64,000 bases of DNA from NCBI RefSeq assembly GCF_000020725.1, contig NC_011146.1:2789501-2853500 (forward strand), read 5' to 3'. Under the pieces are notes generated by a model that was not told where the DNA came from, did not search any database, and saw nothing but the letters and a program-made list of their open reading frames with translations. This stretch comes from Citrifermentans bemidjiense Bem (GTDB lineage Bacteria; Desulfobacterota; Desulfuromonadia; Geobacterales; Geobacteraceae). Every line of letters begins with the position of its first letter. Position 1 is the stretch's first letter. Below, one piece after another: positions 19,818-27,909 of this stretch. A program made the position numbers and the translations under genes.

Positions 19818-19968
19818 GCTTTCTGCTCCTGCAGCTGCCTCTCAGGCAACCGCGCGGTGATTTTCACGGCCGGCTACGCTCATGGCAGCGCGGCCCGAGT
19901 CATCATAATGAGAGGGATAGCGAGGGAAAGTCAATGCAATTTTTGCAGCTGGTGGGAAAGGGGAAAGG

Positions 19969-20616
19969 TCACGAGGCGATGATCTCGTCGGGGAGTTCGT
20001 TCTGGTCGTCGCTATGGCGGGGGAAATGCTTGGCCAGCTCAATGCCGCAGCTGGCGATCACTTGGCAGAGGCTGTCAGCGGCTTTCCCCTGGCGCAGCCC
20101 CTGGGCGAGTTCGTCCACCAAGTTGTTCCACTCCCCTTGGGGGATCTTTTGGTCGATGCCGCGGTCCCCCAGGATCCAGACCTTGCGCTCCAAAAGGGAG
20201 ATGAAGATGAGGACGCCGGTCCCTTCCTTGGTCCGGTACAGCCCCTGCTGGTAGAAAGCGACCAGCGCCCTTTCGCTGACCGCGTCGGCCACGCGCCCCG
20301 CGGCTGCGAAGGAAAGCTTCAGCCTTGGGAAACGATGAAAGAGCTTCAGTGCCGGGTAAAAGAGCAGGAAAACCAAGGGAATGTAGCTCCAGATAGTCAC
20401 GTGCCTTATGGCTACCGCCGCCACCACCGCGACGAGCCCCGCCAAAAGCAGAGCACCTAGCGCCTCGGCCTCCCGGTAGCGGTCGCTGGCCCACACGATC
20501 ATGGTGGCGATCTCGCCGCTGGTGCGTTTCTCCGCCTGCGCTACCGCCTCGCGGATCCGCTCCTTCTCCTCGGGGGAGAAGAACTCCTCTGCATGTTGCG
20601 CCTGCGATAGGTCCAT
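19969..20616 (-). CDS. TPM-domain membrane protein
   Basis: A 215-residue protein. Residues 10-50 and 110-200 carry a TPM domain (SPEEKERIREAVAQAEKRTSGEIA; VLIFISLLERKVWILGDRGI), interrupted by two hydrophobic helices at about 50-90. TPM domains occur in YgcG-type proteins often paired with LemA; their biochemical role is unsettled. It starts one base inside the stop codon of the preceding TPM gene, so the lemA-TPM-TPM genes form one operon. Confidence 0.8.
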   Translation of the reverse strand: MDLSQAQHAEEFFSPEEKERIREAVAQAEKRTSGEIATMIVWASDRYREAEALGALLLAGLVAVVAAVAIRHVTIWSYIPLVFLLFYPALKLFHRFPRLKLSFAAAGRVADAVSERALVAFYQQGLYRTKEGTGVLIFISLLERKVWILGDRGIDQKIPQGEWNNLVDELAQGLRQGKAADSLCQVIASCGIELAKHFPRHSDDQNELPDEIIAS

Positions 20617-21479
20617 TACCAGTCTCCCGAAGCGCCGCCGCCGCCGAAGCTGCCGCCGCCTCCTGAGAATCCCCCCCCGCCGAAACCGCCGCCGAACCCT
20701 CCGCCTCCGAAACCGCCGAAGAAAGGCCCGCCACCCGAGAACCCTCCCCTACCCCCTGAGCCGAACAAAAAGGAGACGAATAGCCCCAAGAGAAAGCCTA
20801 CAACGGCAAGTCCGCCCAGAAGGAGCAGGGAGGTCACCCCGAAGGAGAGCAAAGCCGCCACCGGGACGCCGACTGCGCCCGCCATCCCGCCAAGGATCCT
20901 GGAGATCCCCCCCAGGAACACCGAGGCGACCAGCACGAAGATGAGCAGCGTGAAAATGGGGTTGGCCCCCCTCTTCCCGTGCCGCAGGTCGTTTGGTTCC
21001 GCTTGGTACTCGCCGCGCACGGTCGCCATGATGGCCTCCGCGCCGCGGGTGACGCCCAGGTCATACTCGCCCCTCTTGAAGGCAGGGGTGATTTCGTTGC
21101 GGATAATGCGGCCGGAAATGAGGTCGGTCAGCGTCCCTTCCAGCCCGCGCCCCGACTCGATCCGCACCTTGCGGTCATTTTTCGCCACCAGGAGCAGGGC
21201 GCCGTTGTCCTTCCCCTTTTGACCGATGCGCCAGTTCTCCACCACCTTGATGGAGTACTCTTCCAGCACCTCTCCTTCCAGGCTCGGGATGGTGAGCACC
21301 ACTATCTGGGTGGAGTCGCTTCTTTCGAAGGCGGCCAGCTCGCTTTCCAGCTGCTGCGCCGCCGCCGGCGAAAGCATGGCGGCGTAATCGTTCACGTAAC
21401 CCTTGAGCGGCGGAACCTCCACCCCCTGGCAAAGGGTCGCGAACAAAAGAACGCAGATGAGGAAAAGGAACTTTTTCAT
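20616..21479 (-). CDS. TPM-domain protein YgcG-like, with glycine-rich tail
   Basis: A 287-residue protein with a signal peptide (about residues 1-20), a periplasmic TPM domain (about 22-165, YVNDYAAMLSPAAAQQLE to RGLEGTLTD), two hydrophobic helices (about 175-235) and a Gly/Phe/Ser-rich tail from about 243 to the end (GGASGDW). Such tails are typical of this family. It lies 21 bases after lemA and overlaps the following TPM gene by one base. No enzymatic motif allows a firm function. Confidence 0.85.
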   Translation of the reverse strand: MKKFLFLICVLLFATLCQGVEVPPLKGYVNDYAAMLSPAAAQQLESELAAFERSDSTQIVVLTIPSLEGEVLEEYSIKVVENWRIGQKGKDNGALLLVAKNDRKVRIESGRGLEGTLTDLISGRIIRNEITPAFKRGEYDLGVTRGAEAIMATVRGEYQAEPNDLRHGKRGANPIFTLLIFVLVASVFLGGISRILGGMAGAVGVPVAALLSFGVTSLLLLGGLAVVGFLLGLFVSFLFGSGGRGGFSGGGPFFGGFGGGGFGGGFGGGGFSGGGGSFGGGGASGDW

Positions 21480-21500
21480 GCCGCCTCGATCGATGAGAGT

Positions 21501-22085
21501 CTAGAACTTGATCTTCGGGGCCGTCTTGGCCCCCTCTTCGGCCTTGAACGGCTCTTTGCGTGCGAGGTGCAACAGGACTGAGTTGGTGAGCGAATTGGGG
21601 AAGCTGCGTATGGTGGTGTTGAAATCCTGCACCGACTGGTTGTAGCGCACCCGCGCCACGTTAATGCGGTTTTCGGTCCCCTCCAGCTGGTTCTGCAGGT
21701 CCATGAAATTCTGGTTGGCCTTGAGGTCGGGGTAGCGCTCCACGACCACCATCAGCCGGGACAGGGCGCCGGAAAGCTGCGACTGCGCCTGCTGGAAATT
21801 TTGCATCGCCTGCTGGCTGTTGACGGCGTCGCGGGTCACCTGAACCGACCCCACCTTGGCCCGGGCCTCCGTGACAGCGGTAAGGGTCTCGGCTTCGTGC
21901 TTCGCATATCCCTTCACCACCTCGACCAGGTTAGGCACCAGGTCGGCGCGCCTTTGGTATGAGGCCTCCACATCCCCCCAGGCTGCGAAAACCGCCTCCT
22001 CCTTGGCCTGCATCGTGTTGTAGCCGCAACCGGAAAGCCCCAGGAGCGTCAGCAGGGCCAGTATCATTAGGATCGGTCTTTTCAT
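21501..22085 (-). CDS. lemA: LemA family lipoprotein
   Basis: A 194-residue protein with an N-terminal lipobox (LGLSGC), so it is probably lipid-anchored in the envelope. The LemA core has [21 protein letters not shown] near residues 33-53 and a coiled-coil region ending in [12 protein letters not shown]. The chosen ATG has AAGGAGG 8 bases upstream; a longer in-frame start 14 codons upstream lacks one. It leads an operon with two TPM-domain genes, the common lemA-ygcG pairing. Function is not established. Confidence 0.88.
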   Translation of the reverse strand: MKRPILMILALLTLLGLSGCGYNTMQAKEEAVFAAWGDVEASYQRRADLVPNLVEVVKGYAKHEAETLTAVTEARAKVGSVQVTRDAVNSQQAMQNFQQAQSQLSGALSRLMVVVERYPDLKANQNFMDLQNQLEGTENRINVARVRYNQSVQDFNTTIRSFPNSLTNSVLLHLARKEPFKAEEGAKTAPKIKF

Positions 22086-22183
22086 GTTTTCATCCTCCTT
22101 GATTATCATGAGCACAATAATAATCATGACCTGGAGGAAAAGCCACCCTCTCCTAGAAAATTATTAAGGATCGCGGCGAGGGT

Positions 22184-23359
22184 TCAGGGGAGGTAGCGCG
22201 TGCCGTCGGCGAGGGTGCGGTAGGCGAGGACGTAGAGAGAGGCGTTCCAGGACTGCCGGGGCATGCCCATAGGCTCGCCCGTCTCCCCCTGGAACCATTC
22301 GTTGAATTCCCAACCGTTCACCCGGTTGGAGCGGGCCAGCTTCTCCAGCTCGGACCACGCCTGCCTGGTCCGCCCCAGGCGCGCCAGGAGCAGCACCCAG
22401 AATCCCCCGACGAAGGGCCAGGCGCCGCCGTTATGGTACTGCCAGGCGAGGTTCTGCCGGTGGCGCTGCATGTAGGGGCGCCAAAGCCTGGAGCCGGGCC
22501 GGATCGGGTCTCCCACCACCCTGACGGGGTGCGGCTGGTTCGCCTTCAGGGCCAAGATCGCTTCGACCGCCTTGTCGCCGGTGGAGGGGGGGCTCACCCC
22601 GAGCAGGTGCGCCATGATGTTTCCGAAGATGTCGATCTCCTCGCCCCAGTCGGAGAAGTTGACGAAGCTGAGATAAAAGGGGGAAGGCTTGCAGCGGTTG
22701 CGGATGTAGTGGACCAGCAGGCGGGCGCGCTTGTGTGTAGGGACCACTCGGCCAAAGGGGGAAAGGAGCGTGTTCAGGTACTCTTTCGTCTCTGCCGCGC
22801 AGGGGAGGCCGTAGAGGGTCTTGGTCCAGTACCAAAGGACGTTGGTGTAGAGGACGTAACCCGCCCGCGGCATGATGTCGGCCCAGTCGCTTGCGTCCAG
22901 CTGCTGCAGCAGGCGCCAGACCTGGTGTTCCTGGCACTGGAGCCAGGAAAGGGCGAGGTCGGTCTGAGGGGCGAGCCGCGCTCCAAGCCCACCTTCGGGA
23001 AGAACGCGGTCCACGAAGCGAATGGCGATGAGCCACCACAAGGTGGCGTCGATGCAGCCGGAGTACCAGAAGTCAGCCTCCCCCAGCTCCGGCTTCACGT
23101 ACTTCGGTATCTGGCCGTTGCCGGCCTGGTACCGGGCCAGGGTCAGAAGCCCCTCTGCCGCTATGCGCCGCAACTCCTCGTCTCCCGACACCGCCATCCC
23201 CAAAGCGCAGATGGAAGCGTCGCGGCCGAAGATGCTGGTATAGTTGCGCCCCTCGGACCTCTGGTTCCTCCCCGAGGCAAGGATGCCGGCCGGCGTGGAA
23301 TTTTCCCGCAAAAGCGCCAGCGCCTCGCGGTAGCACTCCGCCAGCAGTTCATGGTCCAT
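22184..23359 (-). CDS. Six-hairpin glycosidase, GH100 invertase / debranching-enzyme-like
   Basis: About 391 residues of an (alpha/alpha)6-barrel hydrolase. Visible landmarks are NYTSIFGRDASI (about 40-50), DWADIMPRAGYVLYTN (about 155), and YHNGGAWPFVGGFW followed by EWFQGETGEPMG (about 320-370). The pattern resembles GH100 neutral invertases and amylo-alpha-1,6-glucosidase-like proteins; the exact substrate cannot be read. There is no signal peptide, so it is probably cytoplasmic. The ATG at 23359 has an AGGGAAAGG site; a GTG at 23395 overlapping the previous stop is an alternative start. It follows the phosphoesterase gene. Confidence 0.75.
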   Translation of the reverse strand: MDHELLAECYREALALLRENSTPAGILASGRNQRSEGRNYTSIFGRDASICALGMAVSGDEELRRIAAEGLLTLARYQAGNGQIPKYVKPELGEADFWYSGCIDATLWWLIAIRFVDRVLPEGGLGARLAPQTDLALSWLQCQEHQVWRLLQQLDASDWADIMPRAGYVLYTNVLWYWTKTLYGLPCAAETKEYLNTLLSPFGRVVPTHKRARLLVHYIRNRCKPSPFYLSFVNFSDWGEEIDIFGNIMAHLLGVSPPSTGDKAVEAILALKANQPHPVRVVGDPIRPGSRLWRPYMQRHRQNLAWQYHNGGAWPFVGGFWVLLLARLGRTRQAWSELEKLARSNRVNGWEFNEWFQGETGEPMGMPRQSWNASLYVLAYRTLADGTRYLP

Positions 23360-23391
23360 CGCCTTTCCCTCTTCTCCAGCGGCAGTAAAAG

Positions 23392-24219
23392 TCACCCCTT
23401 AAGCGGCACCATCCGGTAACTCGCCCTACCCTTTTTCACCCGCACCAACAGGATGTGGTTGACCGGTACCCCGTGGCGGGTGAACCAGACCAGGGGAGCG
23501 CCGGCGCCGCCGGTGATGAAGGCGGGGATGCCGGCGAACTCGGAGCGGTCGTACAGGTGGGAATGGGCGAAGAAGAGTCCCTGCACCCTGCTTCCCGCCA
23601 GGGTCTTTTCGAGTTGCTCAACTCCTTGGGTGAAAGTGTGCCCGCGCCAGCGCTCGGTCTGAGGGGGGACGTGCATGGAAACGAAAACGGTGGCCGGGCC
23701 GGAGGCGATTTCGCGGCGCAGGCGCTCCTGCTCGGCTGGGCGCAGCGCGCTGTCAGCGTTGTCGAGCGCCACCAGCCTGAGACCGAGCCTGGCGATATCG
23801 AGCGTGAAGTTTAACGGCCCTACCTCTTTCGCAAAGACTTCGCGCTCCTCGTGATTCCCGACCACGACGAACACCGGGAGCTCGGGTACGCTCCGCCGCA
23901 ACAGCGACAGGAAGTTGGCGGTTTCAGCCTCGCTTCCCTTGTTGGAGTAGTCGCCGGCATGCAGGATGAATAGAGGGCTGTAGGAGCGCGCCAATGCCAG
24001 CACCTGCAAAAAAGTGCGTTCACCGTCGCGGCTGTCGCCCATGACCACGAAGCTGTAGTCGTCAGGAAGGACCTGCCGTGCCCTTGCCGCCAGAAGTTCG
24101 CTGGAATGCTCGTAGAGCGTCTGGCCCTGGCAGGTTTGGTAGGCGGGCAGGACCAGCAACAGTGCAAGGAAGAGGCGTTTTAAAAGAGGTACGGATGCTC
24201 TTAAGGAGGAGAAGGTCAT
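23392..24219 (-). CDS. Secreted calcineurin-like metallophosphoesterase
   Basis: A 275-residue protein with an N-terminal signal peptide (hydrophobic 13-26, cleavage near TCQG-QT). The metallophosphoesterase metal motifs are present in order: GDSRDG (about 62), HAGDYSNKG (about 86), GNHEE (about 121), HVPP (about 182) and AHSHLYD (about 216). It probably acts in the periplasm on a phosphoester whose identity is unknown. AAGGAGGAG lies upstream of the ATG. Confidence 0.85.
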   Translation of the reverse strand: MTFSSLRASVPLLKRLFLALLLVLPAYQTCQGQTLYEHSSELLAARARQVLPDDYSFVVMGDSRDGERTFLQVLALARSYSPLFILHAGDYSNKGSEAETANFLSLLRRSVPELPVFVVVGNHEEREVFAKEVGPLNFTLDIARLGLRLVALDNADSALRPAEQERLRREIASGPATVFVSMHVPPQTERWRGHTFTQGVEQLEKTLAGSRVQGLFFAHSHLYDRSEFAGIPAFITGGAGAPLVWFTRHGVPVNHILLVRVKKGRASYRMVPLKG

Positions 24220-24391
24220 TGTTGTCAGGAAGCCTTCGAGGGGTGACTGAAGCAGGGGCGTCGATGTGGAAAATACTACTGACGACGAAGCCCCAGGTTC
24301 AATAGGTGTTTTTTAACGGAGGGTAAAAGTAACACAGATAGGACCAGCAGGCAACGCCTATGTCGGCATAAATTTACCGGGAGAGCGGCCG

Positions 24392-25771
24392 CTAGCTCTT
24401 GGCGAGGCGCCGCTTCTTCCCTGACTCGTTCTTGGCCAGCTTGGCGATGCGGCTGTTCCTGTGGCCGGAGCGCGCCTTGGCTAGGTGCCGGTCCTTCTTC
24501 TTGGTTTCGCACTTGGCGGCTCGCCGGTCGACGCCCCACTTGGAGCGTGCGGATACCTTGCTGCGCCGGACCGGGATTTCGATCGCCTCGGCCGCGGACG
24601 CCACCAGCACGCGGTTCTTGATCTGCGGCAGTTCCGCCACGGGCACGGGCTGCGCCTCGCCGCTTCCTGGCGACCTGAAATCTGCGGAGGCGTAGGTGGA
24701 GACATCCCTGCGCAACTGGTTGAAATTTTTTACGTTGTGGTAATCCGACCTTCTGGTCAGCATGATCACGAAGAGGTCCTGCTCGGGATCGATCCAGATG
24801 GAGGAGCCGCTGTAACCTGTGTGTCCGAAGGAGGCGTCGGAGAAAAAGTTCCCTTTCGGGGCCGAGAAGGGAGAGGAGATGTCCCATCCCAGGCCGCGCT
24901 TTACGCGCCCGTTGTTGCAGAGGTAGGGAGTGATCATCTGGGCGACCACCTGCTCGGACAGGATGCGCTTTCCGTCCAGGGTCCCCTTGCCAAGCAATAG
25001 CCGCGCATAGCGGGAGAGATCGTGCGCCGAGCTGAACACGCCGGCGTGCCCTGCCACCCCCCCGAGGCGCCTCGCGTTCTCATCCTGCACCACTCCGCCG
25101 CGGTTGCCGGAGGTGGGGGCGATCTCGGGAACGAGCCCTGCCGGCGGGAGGAACTGGGTCGCCTTGGCCCCCAAAGGCTCGTAGATCTGCTCCTTGCAAA
25201 AGAGGTCCAGCGTCTCGCCGGAAACCCTGTGCACCAGTTCGCCCAGGAGTATGAAATTGATGTCGGCGTAGTCGAAAGAGGTACCCGGGCTCTTGCGGGC
25301 CAGTTGCGCCGCGGCCTTGCGGATCGCCCCCTGGATGGAGCCGATCTGGAAGTCGGCAAGGCCGGAGGTGTGGGTCAAGAGGTGCAGCACGGTGAGCTGA
25401 GAGCCGGCAAATTCGGGGAACCAGCGGGAAACCGGGTCGGTCAGGCTGATCTTACCCTCGTCGAGGAGCTTGATGACGGCAGGGGTTGTGGCCACCACCT
25501 TGGTGAGGGAGGCGAGGTCGAACACGGTGCGATCCGTGATCGGCTCGGCGCCAGGGTCGGAATTGAGCTGACCGCGGGAGGCCGTAGCCAATATCCCTTC
25601 ATGATTGCCGACCACCACGACTCCGCCGACGATGAGTTTCTCGGACATGGCCCTTTCCAGCAACAGGTCTATGTTGGAGACCAGCCCCGGGGGAATGGGC
25701 TCCACTGCGGCGAGGAGATCCTGGGGAACCAGCAACGGGAACAGCATGAGTATCAGGATGATAGCGCGCAC
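24392..25771 (-). CDS. Beta-lactamase-fold serine hydrolase with basic C-terminal tail
   Basis: A 459-residue class C beta-lactamase/esterase family protein. It has a signal peptide (1-21), the nucleophile motif SLTK (about residue 92), a YADIN motif standing for YxN (about 163) and HTGYSG (about 314) standing for the KTG region. Family members include carboxylesterases and D-amino-peptidases; resistance to beta-lactams is not implied. From about residue 395 a tail of some 60 residues is rich in Lys and Arg, unusual for the family, and could tether it to an anionic surface. The start is GTG with AAGGAAG upstream. Confidence 0.85.
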   Translation of the reverse strand: MRAIILILMLFPLLVPQDLLAAVEPIPPGLVSNIDLLLERAMSEKLIVGGVVVVGNHEGILATASRGQLNSDPGAEPITDRTVFDLASLTKVVATTPAVIKLLDEGKISLTDPVSRWFPEFAGSQLTVLHLLTHTSGLADFQIGSIQGAIRKAAAQLARKSPGTSFDYADINFILLGELVHRVSGETLDLFCKEQIYEPLGAKATQFLPPAGLVPEIAPTSGNRGGVVQDENARRLGGVAGHAGVFSSAHDLSRYARLLLGKGTLDGKRILSEQVVAQMITPYLCNNGRVKRGLGWDISSPFSAPKGNFFSDASFGHTGYSGSSIWIDPEQDLFVIMLTRRSDYHNVKNFNQLRRDVSTYASADFRSPGSGEAQPVPVAELPQIKNRVLVASAAEAIEIPVRRSKVSARSKWGVDRRAAKCETKKKDRHLAKARSGHRNSRIAKLAKNESGKKRRLAKS

Positions 25772-25970
25772 GTGCTTCCTTGTATGTTCTGTGTCTGTGT
25801 CGCCGGCAGCGGCGTAACCCTTCGAGAAGATCTTTCAGTCATGCCCTGCAAGAAGAACACCGAGTGAGGTGATCGACTTGCGGCTACGATACAGGAGCGG
25901 ACGTGAAAATAATGTGACGTGAGTCACTTATCGGCATGGTACAGGGGTACTTGAGGAGGGAGAAGATAAA

Positions 25971-26001
25971 AGAGGCCCCGGGAACATGCCCCGGGGCCTC
26001 T
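25971..26001. terminator. Bidirectional terminator after the dodecahaem cytochrome gene
   Basis: A perfect 12-bp stem (25971-25982 AGAGGCCCCGGG with 25990-26001) has T-rich flanks in both directions, TTTTT on the plus strand and TTTTATC on the minus strand. It lies about 30 bases past the cytochrome stop. Confidence 0.85.
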
Positions 26002-26030
26002 TTTTGCTGCTTTGGCTGTGGCCAGCCCCC

Positions 26031-26873
26031 TTACTTCATGCTGGGGAGGTCATGCACGTCGAGGTGGCAGCCGAGGCATTTCGGGAAGCGATCCAGGATC
26101 GACTTCGGATGCGGCGCCTTGTGGCACTCGGTGCACTGCGGCACGTAGCCGTGCTTGTCCCTGTGGCAAGTCGCGCAGTTGACCTTGGCATGCTTGCTCG
26201 GGGTCTTCTTCCACTTTTCGAAGATCTTGCCGTGGCAGGAGCCGCAGGTCTGTGCCGGCTCGCTGGTCGGGTAATGGATGCTCTTCGGCTGGTGAACCGG
26301 GTGGCACTTGCCGCAGGTCTCGATGGGCTGATCCTTGTAGTGCGGCTTGTGGCAGTTGAAGCAGCTGGGGATGTAGCCGTGCGAGGTGTGGCACCTGTCG
26401 CAGGAAACCTTGCTGTGCTTGCTGGGGAACTTGACCAGCTCTTCCTTCTGCGCCGGGTGGCAGGTGGCGCAGGTGTTGGTGAGCCTCGGGGTCATGGCTA
26501 CCTTGCCGGGGCTGTGCGGGTTGTGGCAGGCGGAGCAGTCCTTGTTGGCAGGCCCGTGAATTTCGGTGTGGCACGAAGCGCACTTGGGCATGATCTCGTC
26601 GTAGTTCCCCTTCTTCGGGTTGTACGCGTGGAAGGTCTTGTGGCACTGCTGGCAGTCGAAGCGGTGCCTCCCACCTGCGTTTTTCAATGCGCCGAAGACC
26701 GAGGTGTGGCACTGGGCGCACTGGTCGGGGGTCAGCGGAGCCGGCGCGGTGGCATAAAGCTCAGCCTTTACCGGGATATCTACGGTCGCAACCTTGGCTG
26801 CGAAGGCGGTGGAAGCGGCGAATATCACTCCCAGGAGCAACAGCGCCAGCGCGCTACATACTTTTTTCTTCAT
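26031..26873 (-). CDS. Periplasmic 12-haem c-type cytochrome
   Basis: A 280-residue protein with a cleavable signal peptide (MKKKVCSAL...AFA-AK) and twelve CXXCH haem-attachment motifs spread evenly after about residue 45 (CAQCH, CQQCH, CASCH, CSACH, CATCH, CDRCH, CFNCH, CGKCH, CGSCH, CATCH, CTECH, CLGCH). The haem density of about one per 20 residues is that of electron-transfer cytochromes of metal-reducing Geobacter. There is no lipobox, so it is probably soluble and periplasmic. The start at 26873 uses GGAGGGGAG; an extension to 26903 is less likely. It is monocistronic, with its own promoter and terminator. Partner proteins cannot be inferred from the neighbours. Confidence 0.92.
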   Translation of the reverse strand: MKKKVCSALALLLLGVIFAASTAFAAKVATVDIPVKAELYATAPAPLTPDQCAQCHTSVFGALKNAGGRHRFDCQQCHKTFHAYNPKKGNYDEIMPKCASCHTEIHGPANKDCSACHNPHSPGKVAMTPRLTNTCATCHPAQKEELVKFPSKHSKVSCDRCHTSHGYIPSCFNCHKPHYKDQPIETCGKCHPVHQPKSIHYPTSEPAQTCGSCHGKIFEKWKKTPSKHAKVNCATCHRDKHGYVPQCTECHKAPHPKSILDRFPKCLGCHLDVHDLPSMK

Positions 26874-26916
26874 CTCCCCTCCAAAAGATAACAATGTATT
26901 CACAATCCGACTGATC

Positions 26917-26946
26917 GTAATACTACCTAAGCGGACTCTGTGTCAA
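26917..26946 (-). promoter_or_regulatory. Candidate sigma-70 promoter of the dodecahaem cytochrome
   Basis: On the minus strand TTGACA (26946-26941) is followed after 18 bases by TATTAC (26922-26917). The position fits a leader of about 35 bases before the ATG. Confidence 0.5.
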
Positions 26947-27009
26947 GAAAGTTGTTTGGGTAAATCTTAATTGATTGAGAAACCGGTGGGGATGACTGAT
27001 AGAAAGGCT

Positions 27010-27909
27010 CTAGAGGCGGTTAAGATCCTCGTGCGGCTCGTCGGAAGGGTTTATGTGTATCATCACGTCGCCTACGTTGTTGAACTGGTCGAAAATCTCC
27101 TCCTTCACCTGGGTGGCTATGGCATGCGAGCGCTTCACCGTCATCTCGGGGTCCATGTCCAGCTTCAGATCGACGATGAGGAACTGCCCCGAGTGCCTGG
27201 CCCTTATTTCGTGCACCTGGTCGACCCCCTCCACCCTCTCGGCCAAAAGCGTTATGGCGCGCAAAAGTTCCTGCTCGGGTTGGCCGTCCATCAGTTCGTG
27301 GGCCGAGGAGCGGAAGGTCTGGTAGCCGATGCTGAAGATGAAGAAGGAGGTGATTCCGGCGGCGATGGGATCCATGACGGAGGCGCCGAAGTAGGCGAAA
27401 CTGACGCCGATCAGGGTGGCGACCGAGGTGACGGCGTCTTTTCTGTGGTCCTTGGCGATGGCCAAGAGCGCCGGGCTCCCCAGGGAGCGACCCACCCGCA
27501 CCGAGTAGCGGTAGAGGAGTTCCTTGATAACGATGGTCACCGCGGCAGCCAGGACTGCGATCAAAGCGGGCTTGGGATAGGTCCCGTGCACCATGGTGGA
27601 GATGGAGCCGTAGAGGATCCAGGCGCCGGTAGCGCCGATGATGACGGAGACGAAGATGGCCGAGAGGCTTTCCGCCTTGCCGTGGCCGTAGGGGTGGTCT
27701 TCGTCGTAGGGCTTGCGCCCGAGCTTGAGCGCGACCAGGGTCATCCCGATCGCTATGAAGTCACAGGCGCTTTCGACGCCGTCGGCGAAGACCGCCTCGG
27801 AGTCGCCGTAATGGCCGGCGGCCAGCTTCATGACCATGAGCACGGCGTTGAGCCAGAAGCCGATCCTGATGGCGCGGTCGGCCTTGTTGAAGCGCTCCCC
27901 TCTCAGCAC
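27010..27909 (-). CDS. Cation diffusion facilitator (CDF) family metal transporter
   Basis: A 299-residue inner-membrane exporter with six predicted helices (about residues 15-200) and a cytoplasmic C-terminal domain (about 205-295). HPYGHGKAES marks the TM2-TM3 loop. The TM2 metal site reads ExxxD (VESACD) and the TM5 site DxxxD (DHRKD) instead of the zinc-type HxxxD. DxxxD in TM5 is a feature of manganese-type CDFs, so Mn(II) or Fe(II) export is possible, but this is inference. The GTG start overlaps the end of recJ by a few bases, so the two are probably cotranscribed. Confidence 0.85.
   Translation of the reverse strand: MLRGERFNKADRAIRIGFWLNAVLMVMKLAAGHYGDSEAVFADGVESACDFIAIGMTLVALKLGRKPYDEDHPYGHGKAESLSAIFVSVIIGATGAWILYGSISTMVHGTYPKPALIAVLAAAVTIVIKELLYRYSVRVGRSLGSPALLAIAKDHRKDAVTSVATLIGVSFAYFGASVMDPIAAGITSFFIFSIGYQTFRSSAHELMDGQPEQELLRAITLLAERVEGVDQVHEIRARHSGQFLIVDLKLDMDPEMTVKRSHAIATQVKEEIFDQFNNVGDVMIHINPSDEPHEDLNRL

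Noticed and set aside
24392-25771. Antibiotic-resistance beta-lactamase
   Set aside because: SLTK and HTG motifs place it in the broad class C/esterase group, most of whose members are not lactamases.
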